NCBI GenBank assembly: GCA_902540655.1
Contig: CACBNQ010000002.1
Coordinates: 1-64,000 of the forward strand
Source: an uncultured Alphaproteobacteria bacterium
GTDB lineage: Bacteria > Pseudomonadota > Alphaproteobacteria > Rhodobacterales > Rhodobacteraceae
Length of the DNA stretch: 64,000 nt
Direction of reading: 5' to 3'
Positions 49,146-58,431 of the stretch are shown here, piece by piece (positions within the stretch are counted from its first letter, which is position 1; every line of letters starts with the position of its first letter). The notes below the pieces were generated by a model. The model made no database searches, was not told the origin of the DNA, and saw only the letters and a list, made by a program, of their open reading frames with translations. The translations under genes were made by a program, and so were the position numbers.

Positions 49146-50264
49146 TTATACACGCATAGGCATAACAACATAAACCGCAGTATCGTCGTTATTATCCTTC
49201 ATAAGTGCAGGATCACCAACGTCATTGAATAAGAAAATTGCTTCACCGCTTTCAACCTGATTTGAAATTTCTTGGAGATATTTAGCATTAAATCCAATTT
49301 CAATTTCTTCTCCCTCATAAGCAACAGGAATTTCCTCAATTGCTAATCCTGTCTCTGGAGCATTTACAGATAATATAAGTTTTTCTTTACTTAGACTGAG
49401 TTTAACTGCCCGGGCTCTTTCTGAAGAAATAGTTGCTACTCTATCTACTGATTTTGCAAATTCAGAGGCATCAATAACCAATTTTTTTATATTATTTTTT
49501 GGTATAACTCGATCGTAATCAGGAAATGATCCATCCACTACTTTAGATGTTAAAGATAAGCTCGAGTTTGAAAAACGTATTTTCGTTTCTGATACAGAGA
49601 CGTTTACTGTGTCTTCCGTCGTTTCATATATCATTCTCAATTCAGAAACTGTTTTTCGTGGCACAATCAATCCTGGCATTCCACTAGCATCGTCAGGAAG
49701 TGGTGAGTCTATTTTTGCTAGTCTATGACCATCTGTGGCAACAGTACGTATAAGCCTGGTTTCTTGATCAATAAACTCGTGGAAAAAAACACCGTTAAGA
49801 TAAAATCTTGTTTCTTCCATGGACATAGCAAACTTTACTTTTTCGAATAGCCTCTTTAGTTCTTCAACCTTTATAGAGAATGAAAAGTCGTATTCCGACG
49901 ATGCCATTAATGGAAAGTCATCAACGGAAATTGTTGTTAATGAAAAAGTGGAACGTCCAGCTTTAACATTTATTTTCTGATTCAAAGGATCAAGGTCTAT
50001 TAAAATTCTGGAACCATCTGGAAGTTTTCTAAGAATCTCATAGAAGGTATGTGCACCAACGGTGACAGCTCCCTCTTTTTCGACTACAGCTTTTATGGAG
50101 TCCAATAATTCTATATCTAAATCAGTAGCTCTTAGGGTTAGGCGGTCTTCCCTCGCTTCAATTAAAACATTCGATAGAATGGGAATGGTAGTTCTTCTTT
50201 CAACGATGGCTTGAGCTCGGCTCATTGAGCTTAGCAAATCACTTCTTTCTACACTAATCTTCAT
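49146..50264 (-). CDS. dnaN: DNA polymerase III beta sliding clamp
   Basis: MKISVERSDLLSSMSRAQAIVERRTTIPILSNVLIEA; ends YVVMPMRV. Confidence 0.98.
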   Translation of the reverse strand: MKISVERSDLLSSMSRAQAIVERRTTIPILSNVLIEAREDRLTLRATDLDIELLDSIKAVVEKEGAVTVGAHTFYEILRKLPDGSRILIDLDPLNQKINVKAGRSTFSLTTISVDDFPLMASSEYDFSFSIKVEELKRLFEKVKFAMSMEETRFYLNGVFFHEFIDQETRLIRTVATDGHRLAKIDSPLPDDASGMPGLIVPRKTVSELRMIYETTEDTVNVSVSETKIRFSNSSLSLTSKVVDGSFPDYDRVIPKNNIKKLVIDASEFAKSVDRVATISSERARAVKLSLSKEKLILSVNAPETGLAIEEIPVAYEGEEIEIGFNAKYLQEISNQVESGEAIFLFNDVGDPALMKDNNDDTAVYVVMPMRV

Positions 50265-50338
50265 TTTCGCTTCATACCAATATATACGTAGGCTGCATGA
50301 TATCCTTTTTTAAAATAAAATAATAGCGAAAAAGCTTT

Positions 50339-51703
50339 TTATGCCTCAAGTGTTCTGCGTAAGATTTCCACCTCGTCTGCCACCTGTACATCAACAAGTT
50401 TTAATTCTTCAATTTTCTTAACCGCATGAATAACAGTGGTGTGATCTCTTCCACCGAATTTTCTTCCAATTTCTGGCAAAGATTTTGAAGTTAGAATTTT
50501 AGATAAGAACATAGCTATCTGTCTAGGTCTAGCTACCACTCTTGCTCTTCTCGCAGATATCAAGTCTGTCATTCTAAGATTGTAGTGTTCAGCAACTTTT
50601 CTGATTATCTCTTCAATAGTAATTTTTCTTTCTGAAGTTCTTAGAATATCTGATAGACATTCCTGTACTAAATCAATGGTTATTTCTTTTCCAACCAAAG
50701 ATGCAAAAGCGAATAACCTTGTCAGAGCTCCCTCTAGTACCCTAACATTTGAAGAAATTTTATGAGCTAAATACTCTAGAATACCTTCATCGATCTTAAC
50801 GTCTCTATTCAGTTCCATTTGTATTTCAGCTTTTGCCTGTAAAATTCCCAGGCGTAATTCATAGTCTGTCGGGTGCACGTCGACAACTAGACCCCAAGCA
50901 AGTCTAGATTTAATCCTTTCTTCCAAACCATCAATTTCACCAGGAGCTCTATCAGCCGATATAACTATTTGTTTTCCTTGCTCTATCAGAGCATTAAAGG
51001 TATGAAAAAATTCATCTTGTGTTGAATCTTTGCCTGCTATGAACTGAACATCATCTACCATTAAAACATCCACTGACCTAAATAACTTTTTGAACGCATG
51101 CATATCCTTGAATCTTAAAGCTTGGACAAACCTATACATAAACTGCTCGGCTGAGAGGTATAGTATTCGCGCTTTTTTATTTTTTTCTTTAGTAGACCAA
51201 GCAATAGAGTGCATTAGATGCGTTTTTCCTAGACCGACTCCCCCATACAAAAATAATGGATTGAAAGTTACCTTTCCCCCTTCTGAAACTCTTTTTGCAG
51301 CTGCATGTGCCAACTCATTTGGTTTTCCAACCACAAATTTATCGAAGGTAAACCTGGCATCAAGTGGTGAACTGGGTAGATCAAGCTGAGATTCTTGAGA
51401 TTTTTGGTCGGCTCTTTTCAGTGCACTTTTCTCTGAAACATTTTTTTTGCCTGCTGTTTTATCTGACGATGCAGTAAACTCAAGTCTATCGATCGTTAGT
51501 TTTTGATTCTTAAATCCTTGGATAATGTGATCTCCGTAGTTCCTATGAACCCAAGTACCAATAAATCTTGTTGGCACTTTAAACTTTGCAACAGAACCGT
51601 TAATCTCCTTTAGCTCAATGGGTTGTATCCAGTTTGCGTGAGCACTTTCACCTATATTGCTCTTCACAAACTCTTTTACCTTTGACCACTCATCTTTTTT
51701 CAT
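50339..51703 (-). CDS. dnaA: Chromosomal replication initiator DnaA
   Basis: NPLFLYGGVGLGKTHLMHSI; VLMVDDVQFIAGKDSTQDEFFHTFNAL; GRDHTTVIHAVKKI domain IV. Confidence 0.99.
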   Translation of the reverse strand: MKKDEWSKVKEFVKSNIGESAHANWIQPIELKEINGSVAKFKVPTRFIGTWVHRNYGDHIIQGFKNQKLTIDRLEFTASSDKTAGKKNVSEKSALKRADQKSQESQLDLPSSPLDARFTFDKFVVGKPNELAHAAAKRVSEGGKVTFNPLFLYGGVGLGKTHLMHSIAWSTKEKNKKARILYLSAEQFMYRFVQALRFKDMHAFKKLFRSVDVLMVDDVQFIAGKDSTQDEFFHTFNALIEQGKQIVISADRAPGEIDGLEERIKSRLAWGLVVDVHPTDYELRLGILQAKAEIQMELNRDVKIDEGILEYLAHKISSNVRVLEGALTRLFAFASLVGKEITIDLVQECLSDILRTSERKITIEEIIRKVAEHYNLRMTDLISARRARVVARPRQIAMFLSKILTSKSLPEIGRKFGGRDHTTVIHAVKKIEELKLVDVQVADEVEILRRTLEA

Positions 51704-52140
51704 TAAATAACTCTACTCCAGGGCAAGCCCAAGTTCTTCCATCCGGTTGGGTTTTGTGGGTAGACTGAAGGCTGTTCATATCCCTCGAATCCATCCTCTA
51801 TGTTAAAACACATACCATTATAATTACCGGATTTAAACGATTCTTCCACAGTTAATGCAGCGAAATTTGATCTAATTCCAGATCTACAAATAAAAAGATA
51901 CTTTCCTTCGTCATGATGGCTTAAATTTTTGTTAAAATCGTTTAAAAAGCGCTTTCTTGACCCCGGTAAGATCGAGTTTCTCCATTCTATTTTATAGGTA
52001 TCTTTGCCTATTTCTCTTAGGTCAGGTATTCCAACTTCCAAATGCTCTTTAATGGTTCTTACATCAATCAATACAGCGTTTTCATCTTCTTTTAGAAGAT
52101 CAAAGGCTACTTTTGAATTTATATTTTCAACCAAATTCAA
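51703..52140 (-). CDS. Rhodanese-like domain protein
   Basis: AVLIDVRTIKEHLEVGIPDL; active-site loop FICRSGIRSNFAA; YNGMCFNIEDGFEG. Confidence 0.9.
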   Translation of the reverse strand: MNLVENINSKVAFDLLKEDENAVLIDVRTIKEHLEVGIPDLREIGKDTYKIEWRNSILPGSRKRFLNDFNKNLSHHDEGKYLFICRSGIRSNFAALTVEESFKSGNYNGMCFNIEDGFEGYEQPSVYPQNPTGWKNLGLPWSRVI

Positions 52141-52248
52141 ACCTGTTTCAACGGACGTTTTTGCCTATCCATTTTAAAAAACCATGTCTTATTTATACGG
52201 TAACCCTGTCACAGTATTATAGCAAACAAATTTAAAACCATGCTGCTT

Positions 52249-52521
52249 CTAGCTTGCTTTTTTTAAACCTTTTACTTTTGAATTTAGTCTTGATATTTTT
52301 CTACTAGCTGAATTCTTATGAAAAACACCTTTTGTAACGCCTCTCATGATTTCCGACTGCGCAGTCCTAAGAACTTCATTGGCAGTTGCTTGATCACCCT
52401 CAACTATAGCTTGCTCAACTTTCTTGACAAACGTTTTAATTCTGGTTTTTCTATTCTTATTTTCCGTTGTTTTTTTAACCGTTTGTCTTAGTCTTTTTTT
52501 AGCTGAAGCTTTATTTGGCAT
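52249..52521 (-). CDS. rpsT: 30S ribosomal protein S20 (track ORF starts at 52530)
   Basis: MPNKASAKKRLRQTVKKTTENKNRKTRIKTFVKKVEQAI; FHKNSASRKISRLNSKVKGL. Confidence 0.96.
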   Translation of the reverse strand: MPNKASAKKRLRQTVKKTTENKNRKTRIKTFVKKVEQAIVEGDQATANEVLRTAQSEIMRGVTKGVFHKNSASRKISRLNSKVKGLKKAS

Positions 52522-52584
52522 ATTTATCATTCTCCTTACGCAATCAATTACACAATGCGGTTATAAATGTCAATAAGCGAACTG

Positions 52585-53361
52585 CTATTTGTCTTCGAAC
52601 TTGGGTGTTCTTTTTTCTATAAAAGCGGACATACCTTCTTTTTTATCTTCAGTTGAAAAAAGAGAATTAAAGATTCGCCTCTCAAACAATATACCCTCTG
52701 ACATTCCAATCTCGAATGAACGATTTATTGTTTCCTTAATTCCCATTGTCGACAACATAGACTTTTCTGCGATTTTATAAGCTACGGCCTTAGCTTCCTT
52801 TAAAAGATCCTCAACAGGAACGACTCTACTGACTAGTCCGGATCTTTCAGCCTCTTCAGCATCCATATTTCTACCAGTCAGGTGCATCTCCATTGCTTTA
52901 GATTTTCCAACAAATTTCGATAGCAGTTGTGTTCCTCCAAAACCTGCCATAACACCTAAATTTATTTCAGGTTGTCCAAATTTTGCACTGTCTGCAGCTA
53001 AGATAAAGTCGCACCTCATTGCAAGCTCACATCCTCCTCCTAGCGCGTATCCGGCTACAGCAGCTATAATAGGTTTTCTAGTTGCTTGAATTCTATCTAA
53101 ATCATTAGAAAAAAAGTTTTTATAAAACATATCTACAAAAGACTTTGATATCATCTCCTTGATATCCGCACCAGCAGCAAAAGCCTTTTCAGAACCAGTT
53201 AAGATAATTGTTCTAACAGAATCATTATTGTCCGCATCTGTAAGAGCGCTGTTAAGTTCCTCCAACAGCTTACTGTTTAGAGCGTTCAATGCATTTGGCC
53301 TATTGAGTTTTATAATTAAAATAGGTTCTTCGTGCTCGATTATGAGCGTCTGGTAAGCCAT
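52585..53361 (-). CDS. Enoyl-CoA hydratase/isomerase family protein (start set at internal Met)
   Basis: KLNRPNALNALNSKLLEEL, AFAAGADIKEM, AGYALGGGCELAMRCDFILAADSAKFGQPEINLGVMAGFGGTQLL. Confidence 0.93.
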   Translation of the reverse strand: MAYQTLIIEHEEPILIIKLNRPNALNALNSKLLEELNSALTDADNNDSVRTIILTGSEKAFAAGADIKEMISKSFVDMFYKNFFSNDLDRIQATRKPIIAAVAGYALGGGCELAMRCDFILAADSAKFGQPEINLGVMAGFGGTQLLSKFVGKSKAMEMHLTGRNMDAEEAERSGLVSRVVPVEDLLKEAKAVAYKIAEKSMLSTMGIKETINRSFEIGMSEGILFERRIFNSLFSTEDKKEGMSAFIEKRTPKFEDK

Positions 53362-53432
53362 CCGATTCTCCAAAAAATTAATCTGCACAAACTTTTAATT
53401 TTCTTATAAAAATTTATCAAGAAAATAATGAA

Positions 53433-54266
53433 TTACTTCTGACAGTTTGCGCAATAAAATGTACTTCTCCCACTAATTCTAATTTTTCCAACAGTACCCT
53501 TACATTTATCCCGAAAACATGCTTGACCCTCTTTCCCATAAACCTGCAGTTTGTTTTGAAAATATCCTACCTCTCCACCTACCTGTCGGAAGTCTTTTAA
53601 AGTAGTACCACCAAATTTAATAGCGTTATCCAGAACTTTCTTAATTGATGCAACTAGTTTTTCACATTCAATTAGAGACATATTTTTGCCGATCCTCGTC
53701 GGTTTGATTCGACAATCCCACAAAGCCTCACTAACGTAAATATTTCCCAAGCCAGCTACAACTTTCTGATCCATTAAAATATTTTTTAAAGATCTTGAAG
53801 AGTTTTTGATTTTGGACCACAGATGTTGTTTATCAAATTTTTTGGAAAGAGGTTCTATTCCTATATATTTGAACCTTTGATAATCAGCATAGTCACCTTC
53901 TATAATTTCAATAAAACCAAACCTTCGAGGATCATTATATATAAGCAGGAATTGATTATCGAATGATATTATCAGATGATCGTGTTTCTTTGGTTTATAT
54001 TTATTTATACCTTCTCTACTTAAGTTTATTCTTCCTGACATCCCCAGATGTAGGACTATTGTCGTTTTCTTATTTAGAAAAAAAAGAAGGTATTTTGATC
54101 GCCTGCCAACTCCTAGAACTCGTTTTTTCAAGATCAATTTTTCAAAGTTCTCTTCGATAGGGAACCTTAGGTCTCGTCTAAATATTTTAGTTGAGATTAT
54201 GGCACTACCTAAAACTGTCTTTTCTATACCTAATTTAACTGTTTCTATTTCTGGAAGTTCTGGCAA
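53433..54266 (-). CDS. mutM: Formamidopyrimidine-DNA glycosylase
   Basis: MPELPEIETVKLGI; HLGMSGRINL; C-terminal zinc finger CFRDKCKGTVGKIRISGRSTFYCANCQK. Confidence 0.97.
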   Translation of the reverse strand: MPELPEIETVKLGIEKTVLGSAIISTKIFRRDLRFPIEENFEKLILKKRVLGVGRRSKYLLFFLNKKTTIVLHLGMSGRINLSREGINKYKPKKHDHLIISFDNQFLLIYNDPRRFGFIEIIEGDYADYQRFKYIGIEPLSKKFDKQHLWSKIKNSSRSLKNILMDQKVVAGLGNIYVSEALWDCRIKPTRIGKNMSLIECEKLVASIKKVLDNAIKFGGTTLKDFRQVGGEVGYFQNKLQVYGKEGQACFRDKCKGTVGKIRISGRSTFYCANCQK

Positions 54267-54347
54267 AAATCTATTTATAAAAATGAACTAGCTATTGATC
54301 TAAAAGACTATACTATAGATCATTATAAAAATATCATTAGATTTATT

Positions 54348-54593
54348 ATGCTTTCAGAAGACGAGATAAAAGGCCTTAAATTTGAAGAGGGGCTGAAGAA
54401 ATTAGAAGAGTTGGTTACTCATCTAGACGATGGCAATTTAAGCTTGGAGGAATCAATTTCTTACTACGAAGTAGGGATTAAACTGAAAAGCCATTGCGAA
54501 AAACTTTTGAAGACAGCAGAATTGAAAATTTTAAAAGTATCTGACAAAGAGAATTTTATAACGGAAGACTTAAGAGCAAACGATAATGAATAA
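54348..54593 (+). CDS. xseB: Exodeoxyribonuclease VII small subunit
   Basis: 81 aa FEEGLKKLEELVTHLDDGNLSLEESISYYEVGIKLKSHCEKLL. Confidence 0.95.
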   Translation: MLSEDEIKGLKFEEGLKKLEELVTHLDDGNLSLEESISYYEVGIKLKSHCEKLLKTAELKILKVSDKENFITEDLRANDNE

Positions 54594-55491
54594 ACCCTAT
54601 AGTGAGTTCGACGAGACTTACTTCAAAAAAATGCTCGAAAATAATGCACTTTATTTTAATCAACATTTAAAAAAATTTTTAAAGACAAAGAATTTTGGGA
54701 TATTAAAAAAACCAATTGAGTATTCGATATTGGGGCAAGGAAAAAGATTAAGGCCGTTGCTGTGTATGGAAACTTCAAAGGTTTTCAATATTTCAAATGA
54801 AGTGGCAATATTCTGTGCTATCGCAATTGAATGCATTCATACGTACTCTCTTGTGCATGATGATCTACCATCTATGGACGATGATGATTTGAGAAGGGGT
54901 CAACTAACTATCCATAAGAAATGGACTGAGGCAACTGCCATTTTAGTTGGAGATGCACTACAAAGTTTGGGTTTCGAAGCACTGAGTGGACATAAATTTA
55001 AAGTTACTGATAGAATAAAAAATAAATTGATTTTGAGTTTAGCAAAAAGTTCTGGGGCTTCTGGTATGGTATTAGGTCAAGCATTAGATATAGACGCCGA
55101 GACTTCTCAAAAGGAGCTTAAAATAAACGAGATTTCGAAAATACAAGAATATAAAACTGGAAAGTTGATATCCTGGTCATGCGAAGTTGGACCAACTATA
55201 GCGGAAGAAAACACTGAGCCCTTCTCCTTATACGCCGCTAAAATAGGTTTAGCTTTTCAAATTACTGACGACATCTTGGATGTTACTAGTTCTTTAAAAA
55301 CGTTAGGAAAAAATGTAGGTAAAGATATGGACAAAAATAAGGCCACTTTTGTTTCAAAACTAGGTCTTGATAATTCAAAAAAGAAAGCCTTAGAGTTAGT
55401 ATCTGAAGCTTGTGACGCTATTTCAGGTTTTAAAGATCGATCAAGAAACCTTTTTCAAATCGCTAACTTTATTGTCAGTAGGCGATTTTAA
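54586..55491 (+). CDS. ispA: Polyprenyl (farnesyl/geranyl) diphosphate synthase
   Basis: GQGKRLRPLLCMETSK; SLVHDDLPSMDDDDLRRGQLTIHK; FQITDDILDVT; overlaps xseB. Confidence 0.95.
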   Translation: MNKPYSEFDETYFKKMLENNALYFNQHLKKFLKTKNFGILKKPIEYSILGQGKRLRPLLCMETSKVFNISNEVAIFCAIAIECIHTYSLVHDDLPSMDDDDLRRGQLTIHKKWTEATAILVGDALQSLGFEALSGHKFKVTDRIKNKLILSLAKSSGASGMVLGQALDIDAETSQKELKINEISKIQEYKTGKLISWSCEVGPTIAEENTEPFSLYAAKIGLAFQITDDILDVTSSLKTLGKNVGKDMDKNKATFVSKLGLDNSKKKALELVSEACDAISGFKDRSRNLFQIANFIVSRRF

Positions 55492-55521
55492 CCTTTGATT
55501 GAAGAACTTAAAGCCCAATCA

Positions 55522-56544
55522 TTATTCTTTTTTTAGAACTTTATTTACTAATAACTCGGCGATTTGTACTGCATTTAGAGCAGCGCCTTTTCTAAGGTTA
55601 TCAGATACACACCATAAATTCAGACCATTCTCCGTTGTAGAATCTTGTCTTATTCGACTAATAAAAGTTGCATAATCGCCTGCACATTCTATTGGCGTTG
55701 TGTAACCTCCTTCTTCTCTTTTATCTACGACAATTATTCCTGGAGATTGTCTCAAAATTTCTCTGGCCTCTTCTTCATCTAAAAAATCTTCAAATTCTAT
55801 ATTTACTGCCTCGGAGTGGCCCACAAATACCGGCACCCTAACACATGTTGCTGTCAATTTTATCTTCTTGTCTAAAATCTTCTTTGTTTCAGCAACCATT
55901 TTCCACTCCTCTTTTGTCTGCCCGTCATCGAGAAACACATCTATTTGAGGAATTACATTAAAAGCGATTTGTTTGGGATAAGCCTTTGGATCTACTTCCT
56001 GACCCGGCACGTATAAACCTTTTGTTTGAGCCCACAGCTCGTCCATTGCTTCCTTACCTGAGCCTGAAACTGATTGAAAAGTTGTTACCACGACTCTTTT
56101 TATTTGTGCTCTATCGTGTAATGGTTTTAATGCTACAACCAATTGGGCGGTTGAACAGTTAGGGTTTGAAATAATATTCCTTTTATCGAAATTTTGTATT
56201 TCCTCAGGATTTACCTCAGGGACTATTAGGGGGATATCTGGATGATAACGAAAAAGAGATGAATTGTCTATCACTATACAGCCACTTTCAGTCGCTTTTT
56301 TAACATATTTTTTTGTTGCTTCTGAGCCAACTGCAAAAAGTGCGATATCAATTCCTTTAAAATCAAAAGTATCTAAATCTTTAGTCTTTAGAACTTTATC
56401 TCCAAATGAACATTCGGTCCCCAAAGAGCTTCTACTGGCTAAAGCAGTCAGCTGATCCACTGGAAACAGGCGCTCAGCCAAAATATTAAGCATTTCTTTT
56501 CCTACGTTACCAGTGGCACCGCAAACAGCAATGTTATATCCCAT
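55522..56544 (-). CDS. asd: Aspartate-semialdehyde dehydrogenase
   Basis: NIAVCGATGNVGKEMLNIL; NPNCSTAQLVVALKPLHD; RVPVFVGHSEAVNIEFE. Confidence 0.97.
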   Translation of the reverse strand: MGYNIAVCGATGNVGKEMLNILAERLFPVDQLTALASRSSLGTECSFGDKVLKTKDLDTFDFKGIDIALFAVGSEATKKYVKKATESGCIVIDNSSLFRYHPDIPLIVPEVNPEEIQNFDKRNIISNPNCSTAQLVVALKPLHDRAQIKRVVVTTFQSVSGSGKEAMDELWAQTKGLYVPGQEVDPKAYPKQIAFNVIPQIDVFLDDGQTKEEWKMVAETKKILDKKIKLTATCVRVPVFVGHSEAVNIEFEDFLDEEEAREILRQSPGIIVVDKREEGGYTTPIECAGDYATFISRIRQDSTTENGLNLWCVSDNLRKGAALNAVQIAELLVNKVLKKE

Positions 56545-56555
56545 ACTTTTCCTTT

Positions 56556-57461
56556 TTAATCTTTTGAAAAGTGATCTTTGAGCTTTGGTAATTCGGCAAA
56601 ATTGCCTTCGGTCTTATCTTTATAGGATCTAAATCCTTCCATCAACTCAGATTGGCTCAGCATCGATGCATTCCACATATTAATCCAATCCAATCCCTCA
56701 TCAATGGTATGGTCACGCGCAAAGTCAATAACTTTCTTACAACCAAAAACAGCAGCCGGAGAATTAGAAGCTATTTCTTTAGCAATCTCTAATGCGCCTT
56801 CGATCAGAGCTTCATGACTGCCATATAATCTATTTACAAAACCATAATCTTTAGCCTCTTGAGCAGAAAAATTTCTTCCTGTAAACGCTAATTCCTTAAC
56901 AATACCTTCAGGTAGTAATTTTACAATTCTAGGGAATGTACCCACATCTGCTACCATTCCAATTTTTGTCTCTCTTATTGAAAAAAAAGCATCGTTCGTT
57001 GCTAATCGTATATCTGCGGAACAGATTAGATCCACACCTCCGCCTATACAGCCACCCTGTATTGCACAAATAACCGGAATTCTAGCTTTTTGTAATGATG
57101 AAATAGATTCTTGTAAGAAAGACAGAAAGTTCATGAAGTTTTGAGGCGTTTGCAGCTCTTTTTCATTCTTTTTATTTGTAGTAGAGCTTGAAAAAACGTC
57201 TTGACCAAAAAGGCTTAAATCCAAACCGGCTGAAAATATGGGGCCAGTTGACGATAGAACAATACATCTCGCACTGGAATTTCTATCAATGTCTCCAATT
57301 ATCCTTGGTAGATCTCTCCAAAAATCCCAGTTCATGGCATTCCTTTTTTCCGGCCTGTTAAGCTTTATGTGAGCAACATGCCCGAGAAACTCAATAGCAA
57401 AATAATTTGATTGGTATTGGTTTTGGTTTTGATTTTGATCGGCAACTTCTAATTTATTCAT
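56556..57461 (-). CDS. Crotonase-family protein, dienoyl-CoA isomerase-like
   Basis: KLNRPEKRNAMNWDFWRDLP, FSAGLDLSLFG, QGGCIGGGVDLICSADIRLATNDAFFSIRETKIGMVADVGTFPRI resembles the ECH1 family. Confidence 0.85.
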   Translation of the reverse strand: MNKLEVADQNQNQNQYQSNYFAIEFLGHVAHIKLNRPEKRNAMNWDFWRDLPRIIGDIDRNSSARCIVLSSTGPIFSAGLDLSLFGQDVFSSSTTNKKNEKELQTPQNFMNFLSFLQESISSLQKARIPVICAIQGGCIGGGVDLICSADIRLATNDAFFSIRETKIGMVADVGTFPRIVKLLPEGIVKELAFTGRNFSAQEAKDYGFVNRLYGSHEALIEGALEIAKEIASNSPAAVFGCKKVIDFARDHTIDEGLDWINMWNASMLSQSELMEGFRSYKDKTEGNFAELPKLKDHFSKD

Positions 57462-57503
57462 TTTATATCCTACCTTTGCAATGCGCCTTAAGTATAATAC
57501 TTA

Positions 57504-58379
57504 CTAATAGGATTTAAAGCCTTTAATAAGAGATATAAGCTTATCCGGTTGCTCCATAGGGAAGAAGTGACTACCTCCCTTTATTGTTTCTACTTGTTTT
57601 AAATGCTTAAGCTTTTTAAATGAACTAATTGAAGCCGTTGTACTCCCAAACTCAGCGATTAATAGCAACGTTGGTACATTTATATTTTTAACAATTTTTG
57701 GTGTGGTAATTTTCTCAGTATTTATGAAACTTGCAGCCTCAGTTTCAGGGTTACAGGACAAATGTACGCCATTTTTATCTTTCTTCGTTCCACCTATTAA
57801 ATAATCATACAAAAACCCTTCTTTCCATGTTTTAAAAATTCCCCTATTTGTGTAGGATTTCAATACTTCATCAAAGCTTTTCCATTTGCTTCTCTTTTTT
57901 AAGGCCTGACGATAAAGTTTTATAGTACTGCTATCATAGCCGAGCGGACCAAAGAATTTTGTAAAATATTTGTAATAATAGTTAATCACAACTGGGTCCG
58001 CCAAAACTAAACCATTAACTTTATCATTCAAGTGTTTGCTTGCCATTATACTTAATGATCCACCAATAGAGTGTCCGCCTAGAACTATTTTGCTTTTATG
58101 TTTCTTGTAAAGTTCTGTTATCAAGGCAGCTAAATCTTTTGAATATCCTAAAACTGGGTTGACTGGATCATAGTAAGTTCCTGTTTCAGACATTCCGTAT
58201 CCGGGTGTATCCCAAGCATATATATTATATTTTGAAGTTAACTTAGTTAGAATTCTGCTGTAAGTTTGCCCATTAAAGCCATTTGCGTGGGCCCAGTGTA
58301 ATACTGGGCCTTCTATTGGTCCTTTCCAAAAGCAAGTTGAAATATCACCCCTTGCAGTTTGTACTTTAATTCTTTCCAT
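57504..58379 (-). CDS. Alpha/beta-fold hydrolase
   Basis: LHWAHANGFNGQTYSRIL; WDTPGYGMSETG; VLGGHSIGGSLSIMASKHL; terminal GGSHFFPMEQPD. Confidence 0.9.
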   Translation of the reverse strand: MERIKVQTARGDISTCFWKGPIEGPVLHWAHANGFNGQTYSRILTKLTSKYNIYAWDTPGYGMSETGTYYDPVNPVLGYSKDLAALITELYKKHKSKIVLGGHSIGGSLSIMASKHLNDKVNGLVLADPVVINYYYKYFTKFFGPLGYDSSTIKLYRQALKKRSKWKSFDEVLKSYTNRGIFKTWKEGFLYDYLIGGTKKDKNGVHLSCNPETEAASFINTEKITTPKIVKNINVPTLLLIAEFGSTTASISSFKKLKHLKQVETIKGGSHFFPMEQPDKLISLIKGFKSY

Positions 58380-58431
58380 GTATGGTCACAATTTTATTTA
58401 TTAAAGCCAAAGTACGATATATAACTTTATA

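Noticed and set aside
50265-52248. Chromosomal origin (oriC) beside dnaA
   Set aside because: The dnaN-dnaA gap and the rhodanese-rpsT gap show no cluster of TTATCCACA-like boxes; only weak matches. Location of oriC needs genome-wide GC skew.
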